Origin: Nocardia beijingensis NBRC 16342
Lineage (GTDB): Bacteria; Actinomycetota; Actinomycetes; Mycobacteriales; Mycobacteriaceae
NCBI RefSeq assembly: GCF_001612785.1
Contig: NZ_BDBC01000027.1
Location: forward strand, 1 to 53,876
Direction of reading: 5' to 3'
DNA length: 53,876 nt
Shown piece by piece: positions 26,068 through 33,782 of this stretch. The position numbers were made by a program, and so were the translations under genes. Position 1 is the first letter of the stretch; the number at the start of each line of letters is the position of its first letter. Below the pieces are notes generated by a model. The model was not told where the DNA came from. It was given only the letters and a program-made list of their open reading frames with translations, and did no database searches.

Positions 26068-26769
26068 ATGCTGCGGCCCATCGACCTCGCCCGGGAACAC
26101 GGGTTGTCGGCACAGGCGATCCGCAATTACGACGACGCGGGCATCCTCCCGCCGGCCGAGCGCAGCGCGACCGGTTATCGGCAATACACGCTGCTGCACG
26201 CGCAGGCCCTCCGGGCGTTTCTCGCGTTGCGGGGTGGGCACGGGCACCAGCAGGCGATGGGGATCATGCGCGCGGCCAGCCGCGGCGACGCCGAGTCGGT
26301 CTACCGGCTGATCGACGCCGCACACGTCGCGATGCTCGCCGAGCGTGACACCCACGCCGAGGTCGCGAAGGCCCTGGGCGGCCTATCCAGCGCGACACCG
26401 GCTCCCCTGGACGGGCGACCCCTGACCGTGGGGGAACTCGCGCGTCGTATCCGCGTGCACCCGGCGACCTTGCGCACCTGGGAGAACCAGGGGATCTTGC
26501 ACCCCGAACGCGATCGAGGGACGGGTTACCGGCAATACGGACCGGACTGCGTACGTGATGCCGAGATCGCTCGCCAGTTGCGCCGGGGCGGCTACCGGCT
26601 CGCCCAAGTCGCGCAGTTCATCGAGGCCCTGCGCGATGCGGGCGGGGCGGACGCGTTGCGCGCTTTTCTCGACTCCTGGCAGGCCCGGTTGACCGCGCGA
26701 AGCCGCAATCTTCTCGCTGGTGCGGCCCAGCTCGATGCCTACCTCACCATGCTCGATCAGGCACAGTAG
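26068..26769 (+). CDS. TioE-like regulator with two MerR DNA-binding domains
   Basis: 233 residues. Two MerR helix–turn–helix modules are seen: residues 1–70 (MLRPIDLAREHGLSAQAIRNYDDAGILPPAERSATGYRQY) and ~115–190 (LTVGELARRIRVHPATLRTWENQGILHPERDRGTGYRQYGP). Each ends in the GYRQY wing. This double arrangement fits TioE-family regulators known from actinobacterial resistance loci. No cysteine metal site is seen. Start ATG 26068 follows GGAGG. The target may be the divergent gene whose remnant or micro-ORF is at 25865–25957. Confidence 0.85.
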   Translation: MLRPIDLAREHGLSAQAIRNYDDAGILPPAERSATGYRQYTLLHAQALRAFLALRGGHGHQQAMGIMRAASRGDAESVYRLIDAAHVAMLAERDTHAEVAKALGGLSSATPAPLDGRPLTVGELARRIRVHPATLRTWENQGILHPERDRGTGYRQYGPDCVRDAEIARQLRRGGYRLAQVAQFIEALRDAGGADALRAFLDSWQARLTARSRNLLAGAAQLDAYLTMLDQAQ

Positions 26770-26866
26770 CGATGACTCGATCAGGTGCAGCAGGCGACGA
26801 TCGGGCAGCGAGCGGCCTGAATTTTCCGGTAGGGAAGCACATCGAATACTCCGCCGATCTGCTGGT

Positions 26867-27023
26867 TTACTCGAACCGTTTGTCGCGCTCGAACCACGCC
26901 GGGCCGAGTTCCAGATGTTCGGAGAAGATCCGCAGCAATTCACCGCCCCTGAGCCGCTCTCGATTGTGCGGAAGGTCGTGGAGCACTGGCGGCAGCGCTC
27001 GGCCGAGCGCGGACAGGAACTTG
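26867..27023 (-). other. Open frame without a start just after the short rho
   Basis: Reading on the minus strand immediately after the rho stop, a ~50-codon open frame of gene-like composition (FLSALGRALPPVLHDLPHNR, then FSEHLELGPAWFERDKRFE) ends in TAA at 26867–26869. A TGA lies just upstream and no ATG/GTG begins it properly. It may be the 3' remnant of a gene replaced when rho arrived. No family recognised. Confidence 0.3.
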
Positions 27024-27032
27024 CCGCCGTTC

Positions 27033-28187
27033 TCAGCCCGCGTTGCGGATCTGGGTCAGGAATTCGGTGTTCGTTCCGGTCTGCCGCAGACCGGTCAACA
27101 GCAATTCGAGCGCCTGCTGCGGGTCGCGGCCCGCGAGGGTCTTGCGCAGGGATCGAATCGAGGTGCCTTCATCGGCGGTGAGCAGTAGTTCTTCTTTGCG
27201 GGTGCTGGAGCGGTCGATGTCGATCGCGGGGAACAGGCGGCGGTCGGCCAGGTGCCGGTCGAGCTTCAGTTCGGCGTTTCCGGTGCCCTTGTATTCCTCG
27301 AAGATCACCGTGTCGGCGAGTGAGCCGGTCTCGACCAGGGCGGTGGCGATGATGGTGAGTGAGCCGCCGTGCTCGATATTGCGGGCGGCGCCGAGGAATT
27401 TCTTCGGCGGCGCGAGCGCCCCGGCGTCGACGCCGCCGGAGAGGATGCGGCCGGACCCGGCGGCGGCCAGGTTGTAGGCGCGGGCGAGCCGGGTCAGCGA
27501 GTCCAGCAGCACGACGACGTCGTGACCCATCTCCACCAGCCGTTTGGCGTGTTCGATGGCCAGTTCGGCGAGCGCGATGTGCTCGTGGGCGGGCTGGTCG
27601 AAGGTCGCGGCGGCCACCTCGGCGGGCACCGCGCGGGACAGGTCGGTCACCTCTTCCGGGCGTTCCCCGACCAGTACCAGCATCAGCTGGCAATCGGGAT
27701 GGTTCTTGGCGATGCCGTGCGCGATGGATTGCAGCACAGACGTTTTGCCCGCCTTGGGCGGTGCGACGACCAAGGCGCGCTGGCCTTTGCCGATCGGCAT
27801 GACCAGATCGGTCACGCGCGTGGTCAGTTCGTGCGGCTCGGTCTCCAGACGTAGCCGGTCCTGCGGATAGATGGGAACCAAGTCGGCGAAGTGCGGTCGC
27901 GCCTCGGCATTGCGCGGTGGCAGGCCGTTGATCTGGTCGACTCGGATCAGCGGTGCGAGTTTCGCGCCCTCACGTTTGGGTCCGACTACGCCGGTGACCG
28001 TATCGCCGCGACGCAAGCCGTACTCGCGGACCAGCCGCGTCGGCACATGAGCGTCGTGCGGTCCGGGCAGATATCCGTCGACGTGCAGTGCGGCGTGGTT
28101 GTGGTTGATGTCGAGGATGCCGGTGACCGGCGTTGTGCGGTTCTCCCCGTTTGGGTTGTCTTCGGTGTGATTCGTGTTGCGCTGCAT
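27033..28187 (-). CDS. Short transcription termination factor Rho paralogue
   Basis: 384 residues. It begins directly at the OB-fold/cold-shock RNA-binding domain (residues ~20–100: VTGILDINHNHAALHVDGYL, GLRRGDTVTGVVG). The hexamer motor core is complete: Walker A VAPPKAGKTS (141–150), Walker B VVVLLDSLTRLARAYN (224–239), Q-loop GRILSGGVDAGALAPPKKF (246–264), R-loop region GTGNAEL and KEELLL. Typical actinobacterial Rho is over 600 residues, with an N-terminal helix bundle and a long basic insert; both are absent. ATG 28187 has an AGGAGAAAA Shine-Dalgarno. It is a lone gene in an accessory region, so the main rho is most likely elsewhere in the genome. Confidence 0.93.
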   Translation of the reverse strand: MQRNTNHTEDNPNGENRTTPVTGILDINHNHAALHVDGYLPGPHDAHVPTRLVREYGLRRGDTVTGVVGPKREGAKLAPLIRVDQINGLPPRNAEARPHFADLVPIYPQDRLRLETEPHELTTRVTDLVMPIGKGQRALVVAPPKAGKTSVLQSIAHGIAKNHPDCQLMLVLVGERPEEVTDLSRAVPAEVAAATFDQPAHEHIALAELAIEHAKRLVEMGHDVVVLLDSLTRLARAYNLAAAGSGRILSGGVDAGALAPPKKFLGAARNIEHGGSLTIIATALVETGSLADTVIFEEYKGTGNAELKLDRHLADRRLFPAIDIDRSSTRKEELLLTADEGTSIRSLRKTLAGRDPQQALELLLTGLRQTGTNTEFLTQIRNAG

Positions 28188-28751
28188 CAGTTTTCTCCTG
28201 GGAAGTTATAGGTGTGGCGGGTCGCCGGGGAATGCCGCCTGCTGGGAATGGCGCTCGGTGCATGCGCGGATGTGTGGCAGTAAGCCGTCCGGTGCGCACA
28301 TGCTGTCGTGACGAGATCGCCGTGGCGAAATGTGGACTCTTGTGGGAGGGAGTAGACACCTACATCCACAAGATGGAGACCGCACCAACAGTAGCGGCAT
28401 CGAACACAACACGCAACAGTGCTCGTTTGTTCCCCCGGCATGTCGCTTGAATCGCCCAGCAGACATGGGGCGACCGGCACTCTGCCGCACCGCTACTTCA
28501 ATCGAACTCCGCAACAGTCAATTGAGATCAGCACATCGAGTCCGTGTGCCTGCCCAGGGCGGAGTCGCCTGCTGATTCGATGTGCTCGCCGAGTCAGGCC
28601 GAACACCACGAGCGGACACCCGGGCGTCGCGTCGTCACCTGGCCGCGGCGTCGTCACCTGGCCGCGGCGTCGTCTCCCGGCCGCGGCGTCGTCTCCCGGC
28701 CGCCGCGTCGTCACCCCGCCACGGCGGCATCGGCAATGCAGCGGACATCTG
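28188..28751. other. Long spacer upstream of the short rho
   Basis: 560 bases with no supported gene. The left 200 bases form the leader and promoter region of the short rho; the right part (28629–28721) is a 19-bp tandem repeat. The middle is less G+C-rich than its surroundings. Confidence 0.4.
28629..28721. repeat. 19-bp tandem repeat, ~4.8 copies
   Basis: Unit GCGTCGTCACCTGGCCGCG at 28629, 28648, 28667 and 28686, with a partial copy from 28705. Copies 3 and 4 share TCTCCCG instead of TCACCTG. The array lies 30 bases beyond the stop of the alpha/beta hydrolase gene. A 19-bp period is not a multiple of three, so it is unlikely to be coding. Confidence 0.85.
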
Positions 28752-29633
28752 TCAGGCTCGAACCTGATCGTGTTCGCCGACGAAGTCGAGAAAGCGCGGA
28801 ATCGCCTGGTCCGGATTGGCCCACAGCACATCGTGTCCGACGCCCGGATAGATTTCGATGTCCGCCGAGGGGATGTGCTCCCGGATCCGGGCCGTCACCC
28901 GTTCCAGGTCGTTGGCCACCGTTTCCGCACCGAAGAGCACCAGCATCGGGGCGGTGATCGCGGCCAACTGCTCGTCGGTGAGCGGCTGCTCCCACGGCAT
29001 GCCCGTGCGGAACTTCAGGCACGCCATGACCATTGCGAACTCGTCGTCGCTGAGTTCGGTGCCGGGGTTCAGCCACTTGATGAACTTTCGCATCCGCTCT
29101 GGCGTCGGCCGTATGCCCGCGAGGAGGAATCTGAGCAGCACTCGCCATCGCGGCTTGACGAACGTCGCCCCGCCCGGTTCGAACATGGTCAGGGTCGCCA
29201 GGCGTTCAGGGTGCACGGCGGCGACGAGAATCGCGATCCAGGAGCCGACGGAGTTCCCGGCCAGGTGGACGCGGTGGACACCGAGCCCGTCGAGCACCTC
29301 CACCAGCCATTTCGCCACGTCTGCTCCGTCACGCAGCGGTGCGGTCTGCTCGCAGTGTCCAGGCCAACCCATGACGTCCGGCGTGTACACCAGGTGGTCG
29401 CGTGACAACTCCTCGATGAACCGGTGCCAGACCTGGCCGTTGCCCGATATGCCGGGCAGCAGCAAGATCGGAGCGCCAGGTCCTGTTCCGGATGCGCGCA
29501 CCGCTGTCGTGCCGAACGACGTCTCGACACTGTGCCGGCTCGAAGGCACCGGCCATTTCTCCGCCAGCACGTCATAGGCGCGCAGAAAAGTCTCTCGCGC
29601 TTCGTCGCTGGTGAACCGCCCGATCTTCGGCAT
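28752..29633 (-). CDS. Alpha/beta hydrolase
   Basis: 293 residues. Oxyanion region LLLPGISGNGQVWH, nucleophile elbow GNSVGS with the central Ser, acid in the LVLFGAETVANDL region and a catalytic His in YPGVGHDVLW. A cap domain of ~80 residues lies between strands 6 and 7. ATG 29633 follows GAGAGGG. It is divergent from a TetR regulator with twin palindromes between them, so it is very likely repressed by that regulator. Substrate unknown (ester or lactone). Confidence 0.9.
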   Translation of the reverse strand: MPKIGRFTSDEARETFLRAYDVLAEKWPVPSSRHSVETSFGTTAVRASGTGPGAPILLLPGISGNGQVWHRFIEELSRDHLVYTPDVMGWPGHCEQTAPLRDGADVAKWLVEVLDGLGVHRVHLAGNSVGSWIAILVAAVHPERLATLTMFEPGGATFVKPRWRVLLRFLLAGIRPTPERMRKFIKWLNPGTELSDDEFAMVMACLKFRTGMPWEQPLTDEQLAAITAPMLVLFGAETVANDLERVTARIREHIPSADIEIYPGVGHDVLWANPDQAIPRFLDFVGEHDQVRA

Positions 29634-29653
29634 GAGCCCGCCCTCTCACCTTT

Positions 29654-29692
29654 ATGGTATGTCCATACCATGTTTCGCGGTATGAACATACC
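29654..29692. promoter_or_regulatory. Twin palindromic operators for the TetR regulator
   Basis: ATGGTATG-TC-CATACCAT (29654–29671) is a perfect palindrome and GGTATG-AA-CATACC (29679–29692) repeats its core. Their centres are 23 bases apart. They sit 20 bases upstream of the hydrolase start and about 70 before the TetR start, ideal for repression of both. Confidence 0.8.
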
Positions 29693-29760
29693 ACGTATGC
29701 GGTACGTGCGTATCATCTAGACCTGCGGATCTGCGACACGAAAGGAAGGCGGCAGCGCGC

Positions 29761-30399
29761 GTGCCACGACTGGTCGACCACGAAGTGCGGCGGCGCGAGA
29801 TTACCAGCGCTGTGCGGAGAGTCATCGTCGGCGGTGGGCTGGAAGCCGTGACCTTCCAGACCGTCGCCGCGGAGGCCGGGATCTCGGTACGGCTGGTGCA
29901 GTACTACTTCGGTGCCAAGCGGGAGTTCCTGCTGGCGACCCACCGGTCGGTGATCGAGGACGCGGGCGCCCGGTTCATGCGCCGCTGGGACTCGCTGGGT
30001 GCGGACGCGACGCCGCGCGAAGCGATCCGCGCGGTACTGATCGAACTGCTGCCCCTGGACAACCTGCGCCGCGAAGAAGCCATCGTGCTCGGCGCCTTCG
30101 GCACGGCGGCGATCACGGGTCGGGGCATCACCGCGGAGGAGACATTCGCCGCGCCGCGAGCCTTGGTCGCGATCGTCGCCGACCAACTGCGGCGGGCCCG
30201 GTCCGGGGAAGCGGAGGACCGGGCCGACCTCGACGCCGAACTCATCACCGCCGCCATCGGCGGACTCGCGCAAGGCCTGCTCCAGGGGTACGGCACCGCG
30301 CAATCTGTGGTGGAGCTCGTTGATCATCTCCTCGATCGTGTGCTCGGTGCGGAAACCGGCGCTCGGGCGACCAGGGCCGGTGGTGATCGAGCCCGCTGA
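29761..30399 (+). CDS. TetR family transcriptional regulator
   Basis: 212 residues. The N-terminal helix–turn–helix is REITSAVRRVIVGGGLEAVTFQTVAAEAGISVRLVQYYFGAKREFLLA (residues ~11–58). A helical ligand-binding domain follows. GTG 29761 is preceded by GAAAGGAAGG at a longer than ideal distance. It is divergent from the alpha/beta hydrolase; the palindromes at 29654–29692 are its likely operators. Inducer unknown. Confidence 0.92.
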   Translation: MPRLVDHEVRRREITSAVRRVIVGGGLEAVTFQTVAAEAGISVRLVQYYFGAKREFLLATHRSVIEDAGARFMRRWDSLGADATPREAIRAVLIELLPLDNLRREEAIVLGAFGTAAITGRGITAEETFAAPRALVAIVADQLRRARSGEAEDRADLDAELITAAIGGLAQGLLQGYGTAQSVVELVDHLLDRVLGAETGARATRAGGDRAR

Positions 30400-30894
30400 C
30401 GCGCATCCTGTCCGGATTCGGAATGTATCGGCTCGACATGACGTGATGAATTGCGGGACAGGCCAATTCGTGTGGAAAGACGAGTCGGGCTCGCGTGATG
30501 TCGCCTAGACGCCTACTTTCCATCGACACCGGGATCGTCGCGTAACGAAGAATCGGTCTGTAGGAGTGCGATATTGCGAGATAGGTTTCTGAACCAGTGT
30601 GCGGGCGGTTGTGTTTCAGCAATTTAATTGCCGATTGGTCATCCGCTGCGGGAGCAGTTCGACCTCCAGACCGATCGAGACCTTCGGTCACATCTGCAAC
30701 GTTGGTTCCGAAATTCCTCATCCGGCTGTTATTTTTCGCTTCGGTGTGATAGCGCCGGGCCGCTCACGAACGCTTTGTTGTCTCTCATTGGACTGCGTTA
30801 GCGCTGGTCAGGTGGCATGGGACGAGCATCGCGAAGAGATCGAGGTGCGCGCGACTATTGCGGTGATCGTGCCGCGCGGTCGTATACTCCCTTT
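30400..30894. other. Spacer upstream of the FHA–ABC gene
   Basis: Nearly 500 bases with no supported gene. A small palindrome GCAATT-T-AATTGC lies at 30619–30631. The right end carries the probable leaderless promoter of the FHA–ABC gene. Confidence 0.4.
30858..30888 (+). promoter_or_regulatory. Putative leaderless promoter of the FHA–ABC gene
   Basis: TTGCGG (30858–30863) and TATACT (30883–30888), spacer 19. The -10 box ends 6 bases before the ATG at 30895 and no Shine-Dalgarno is present, so transcription would start on the start codon. Confidence 0.5.
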
Positions 30895-33348
30895 ATGGCG
30901 GATGGATCTTCCTCCACCGAAGTCCCCGAGGCGCCGGTTCTCGTGGTGCAGACGCGGGAACGCGTCTATCGGCTCCGCGCCGGGGGCGCATATAACGTCG
31001 GTCGCGATCCGTCGGCCGATATCGTCGTCTCCGATCCCCGCGTTTCCTCGTTGCACGCCGTTCTGGAGCGTGGCGCGGACGGTTGGAAAATCGAGGACGC
31101 GCACAGCCTCAACGGCACATTCTTCGACGGTCACCGCGTCGATCGAATGGTGATCGACCACGACGAGACGTTCCAGCTCGGGCACGCCGTCGACGGCGAG
31201 AAATTGGCTTGCTCGGTGGAGACGCCACCCGGCCAGGAGCCCGATGGCGATGCCGGTGGCGACACGATGATCGTGCCGAATCCCGGCTACGACCTCGACG
31301 ACGAAGCCACGGTCACGAAGTTCGATGCGCACCTGCCGAGGCGGGTGTCGCGATCCGCGCCCCCGGCGCACCGCCCCAGCGCGGTGGTCCGGATAACGTC
31401 ACCCACGCTGCGGATCGGACGCTCCGCGGACAACGACATCGTCGCGCACGATCTGATGGTCTCCCGTCAGCACGCCGAGTTGCGGACGATCGGCCCGGGC
31501 AGATACCGGATCGTCGACCTCGACAGCCACAACGGCACCTACGTCAACGGCACCCGTGTCGACGCCGCCGATCTGTCCGAGAACGACTTGATCGGAATGG
31601 GGCATACGACCTTCCGGCTGGTCGGCGACGAACTGCGCGAGTTCGTCGACACCGGTGACGTATCGGTCTCGGTGCAGAACCTCACCGTGCGGACACCCGA
31701 GGGCAAAGTGCTTCTCGACGGTGTCGGCTTCCCCATCCCCGAGCGTTCGCTCGTCGGCGTCATCGGACCGAGCGGCGCGGGTAAGTCGACGCTGCTCGGC
31801 GCGGTCACCGGGTTGCGGCCCGCCACGGAGGGGACGGTCCGCTACGACGGCCGCGACCTGTACACGAATTACGACGAGCTGCGCCACCGCATCGGGTTGG
31901 TCCCGCAGGAGGACATCCTGCACAACCAGCTTCCCACCCGGCGCGCCCTGCTCTACGCGGCCGAGCTGCGCTTCCCCGGTGACACGCGCCCGGAAGAGCG
32001 CGAACAGCGGGTCGACGAGGTGCTCGAGGAACTCGGTTTGGCGCGGCATGCCGACACTCGCATCGATCAGCTCTCGGGTGGGCAGCGCAAGCGCGTGAGC
32101 GTCGCGCTGGAGCTGCTGACCAAACCGTCGCTGTTGTTCCTCGACGAGCCGACCTCCGGCCTCGATCCGGGCCTGGACAAGACGGTCATGGAGATGCTGT
32201 CGGAGCTGGCGCACGACGGGCGGACGGTCATCGTCGTCACCCACAGCGTGGCGAACCTCGACGCCTGCGACCGTCTCCTGGTCCTGGTGCCCGGTGGCCG
32301 ACTGGCCTACTACGGGCCGCCGGCGGAAGGCTTGCAGCAGTTCGCTGCGGGGAACTGGGCCGAGGTCTTCCAGGCGTTCGATCGCGAGCACGAACGGGAC
32401 TGGGCCGGTGAGTTCGAGGCGTCGCCACGCTACGAGCGCTACGTGGCGGTCGGTCTGACCGATGACGTCGGCCCGGCGCAAGTGCGCACACCGGCGCCGC
32501 CGCCCGCGCCGCAGTCCAAGCTCAGCCAGCTCAGCACGTTGTGCCGACGCTACTTGGCGGTGATCGCCTCGGACCGGAGTTATCTGGCGCTGCTCGGCGT
32601 GCTGCCGCTGTTGCTGGGCGGTTTGATCGCCGCGGTGCCGTCGGGCGAGGGGTTCGCCGGGGCGCCGGGCACGAACGTCGATGCCCCGACCAAGCTCATG
32701 GTCCTGGCGTTCGCCGCGTGCTTCGTCGGCACCGGCAATTCGATCCGCGAGATCGTCAAGGAGCAGACGATCTATCGCAGAGAACGCGCGGCAGGACTCT
32801 CGGCCGGCGTCTATTTGATGTCGAAACTGCTGGTGCTGGGCGTAATCACCACCTTGCAGGCGGCGGTGTTGGTGTTGATCGGCACCATCGGCGTGAGTAT
32901 GCCGCCCAAAGGGCTGTTCACCTCGGTCGAGTTGGAACTGATCCTGGCGATGGCGTTGCTCGGCATCGCGTCGCTGGCGTTGGGCCTGCTGGTGTCGGTC
33001 AGCGTGAACACGTCGGAGAAGACGCTGCCGCTGCTGATCGTGCTGTCCATGGCGCAACTGGTGCTCACCGGCGGGCTGGTACGGCTGCCTGGCACCCCCG
33101 TTCTGGAACAGCTGGCATACATCGCGCCGTCCCGCTGGGGGTTCGGAGCGGGCGCCGCGACCCTCGACCTCGACACTCTCTCGCCGCATGATGGCGGGCC
33201 CGACCCACTGTGGAAGCACACCATCGGCACGTGGCTGCTCGATATGGGAGTCGTGGCCGGTCTGGGAGCGGTCTTCCTGGCGCTGGCCTGGTATCGCCTG
33301 TATCAGCTGCGTCCGCGGCGCCGCGGCGCCAGCCGCGCGAGGATCTGA
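30895..33348 (+). CDS. Rv1747-like ABC exporter with two FHA domains
   Basis: 817 residues. FHA1 (~15–100) has GRDPSADIVVSDPRVSSLHA and SLNGTFFDG; FHA2 (~165–245) has GRSADNDIVAHDLMVSRQHA and SHNGTYVNG. The ABC ATPase (~255–490) has Walker A GPSGAGKST (291–299), signature LSGGQRKR and Walker B LLFLDEPTSGLD. About six membrane helices (~565–805) form an ABC2-type domain. The linker between the FHA domains carries Thr sites (T124 in GDTMIV, T139 and T141 in EATVTKF), the kind phosphorylated by Ser/Thr kinases and then bound by FHA domains in Rv1747. The family exports cell-envelope lipoglycans. Upstream in-frame codons to 30817 are less likely than ATG 30895. Confidence 0.94.
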   Translation: MADGSSSTEVPEAPVLVVQTRERVYRLRAGGAYNVGRDPSADIVVSDPRVSSLHAVLERGADGWKIEDAHSLNGTFFDGHRVDRMVIDHDETFQLGHAVDGEKLACSVETPPGQEPDGDAGGDTMIVPNPGYDLDDEATVTKFDAHLPRRVSRSAPPAHRPSAVVRITSPTLRIGRSADNDIVAHDLMVSRQHAELRTIGPGRYRIVDLDSHNGTYVNGTRVDAADLSENDLIGMGHTTFRLVGDELREFVDTGDVSVSVQNLTVRTPEGKVLLDGVGFPIPERSLVGVIGPSGAGKSTLLGAVTGLRPATEGTVRYDGRDLYTNYDELRHRIGLVPQEDILHNQLPTRRALLYAAELRFPGDTRPEEREQRVDEVLEELGLARHADTRIDQLSGGQRKRVSVALELLTKPSLLFLDEPTSGLDPGLDKTVMEMLSELAHDGRTVIVVTHSVANLDACDRLLVLVPGGRLAYYGPPAEGLQQFAAGNWAEVFQAFDREHERDWAGEFEASPRYERYVAVGLTDDVGPAQVRTPAPPPAPQSKLSQLSTLCRRYLAVIASDRSYLALLGVLPLLLGGLIAAVPSGEGFAGAPGTNVDAPTKLMVLAFAACFVGTGNSIREIVKEQTIYRRERAAGLSAGVYLMSKLLVLGVITTLQAAVLVLIGTIGVSMPPKGLFTSVELELILAMALLGIASLALGLLVSVSVNTSEKTLPLLIVLSMAQLVLTGGLVRLPGTPVLEQLAYIAPSRWGFGAGAATLDLDTLSPHDGGPDPLWKHTIGTWLLDMGVVAGLGAVFLALAWYRLYQLRPRRRGASRARI

Positions 33349-33782
33349 CGCGTCCGCCGGATACGGCGTCCAGGGGACTTACCCGGCCGTCTCCGGCGCC
33401 GTCCGCTGTCGCGTGACGCGACCGCCGATGACAATCCCCGCCCGCTGCCACCGGATCGAACGCTCTCGTGGACGGCACGAAGTCTCCGGCCGCGACCTGC
33501 GAGCGAAGGCGAGGCAAGCCGAGCCGAACGGTTCGCCGGGAGGCTACTGAACTCCGGCCGGGCAGGGCCGTCCGCACGGCGGCCCTGGTTCTGTCCTGGG
33601 TGATTCGTCCCGCTGCCGCCGAACAGGCCTGATTGCTCATCGGGTCGAACGGATTTCGATGACGAGTTATCTTTTCGTTCTCGGCCGGGTCGGTCGTCCT
33701 GTTCGGCGGGAGTGGTCGACGGCCGAGGCAGCTATGGCGCGCTGCGTCTGGAACACTCGACCGTCGGAAAGGTTCTTTGCTG
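33349..33782. other. Spacer with a terminator hairpin
   Basis: About 430 bases with no supported gene. A hairpin CAGGGCCG-N9-CGGCCCTG (33563–33587) lies in the middle. The right end carries GAAAGG before the next gene. Confidence 0.4.
33563..33587. terminator. Candidate terminator hairpin
   Basis: CAGGGCCG (33563–33570) pairs perfectly with CGGCCCTG (33580–33587). It is 215 bases after the FHA–ABC stop, followed by GTTCTGTCCT. Confidence 0.45.

Noticed and set aside
31399..33219. Long minus-strand frame across the FHA–ABC gene
   Set aside because: Antisense shadow; no motifs, whereas the plus strand has FHA and ABC motifs.
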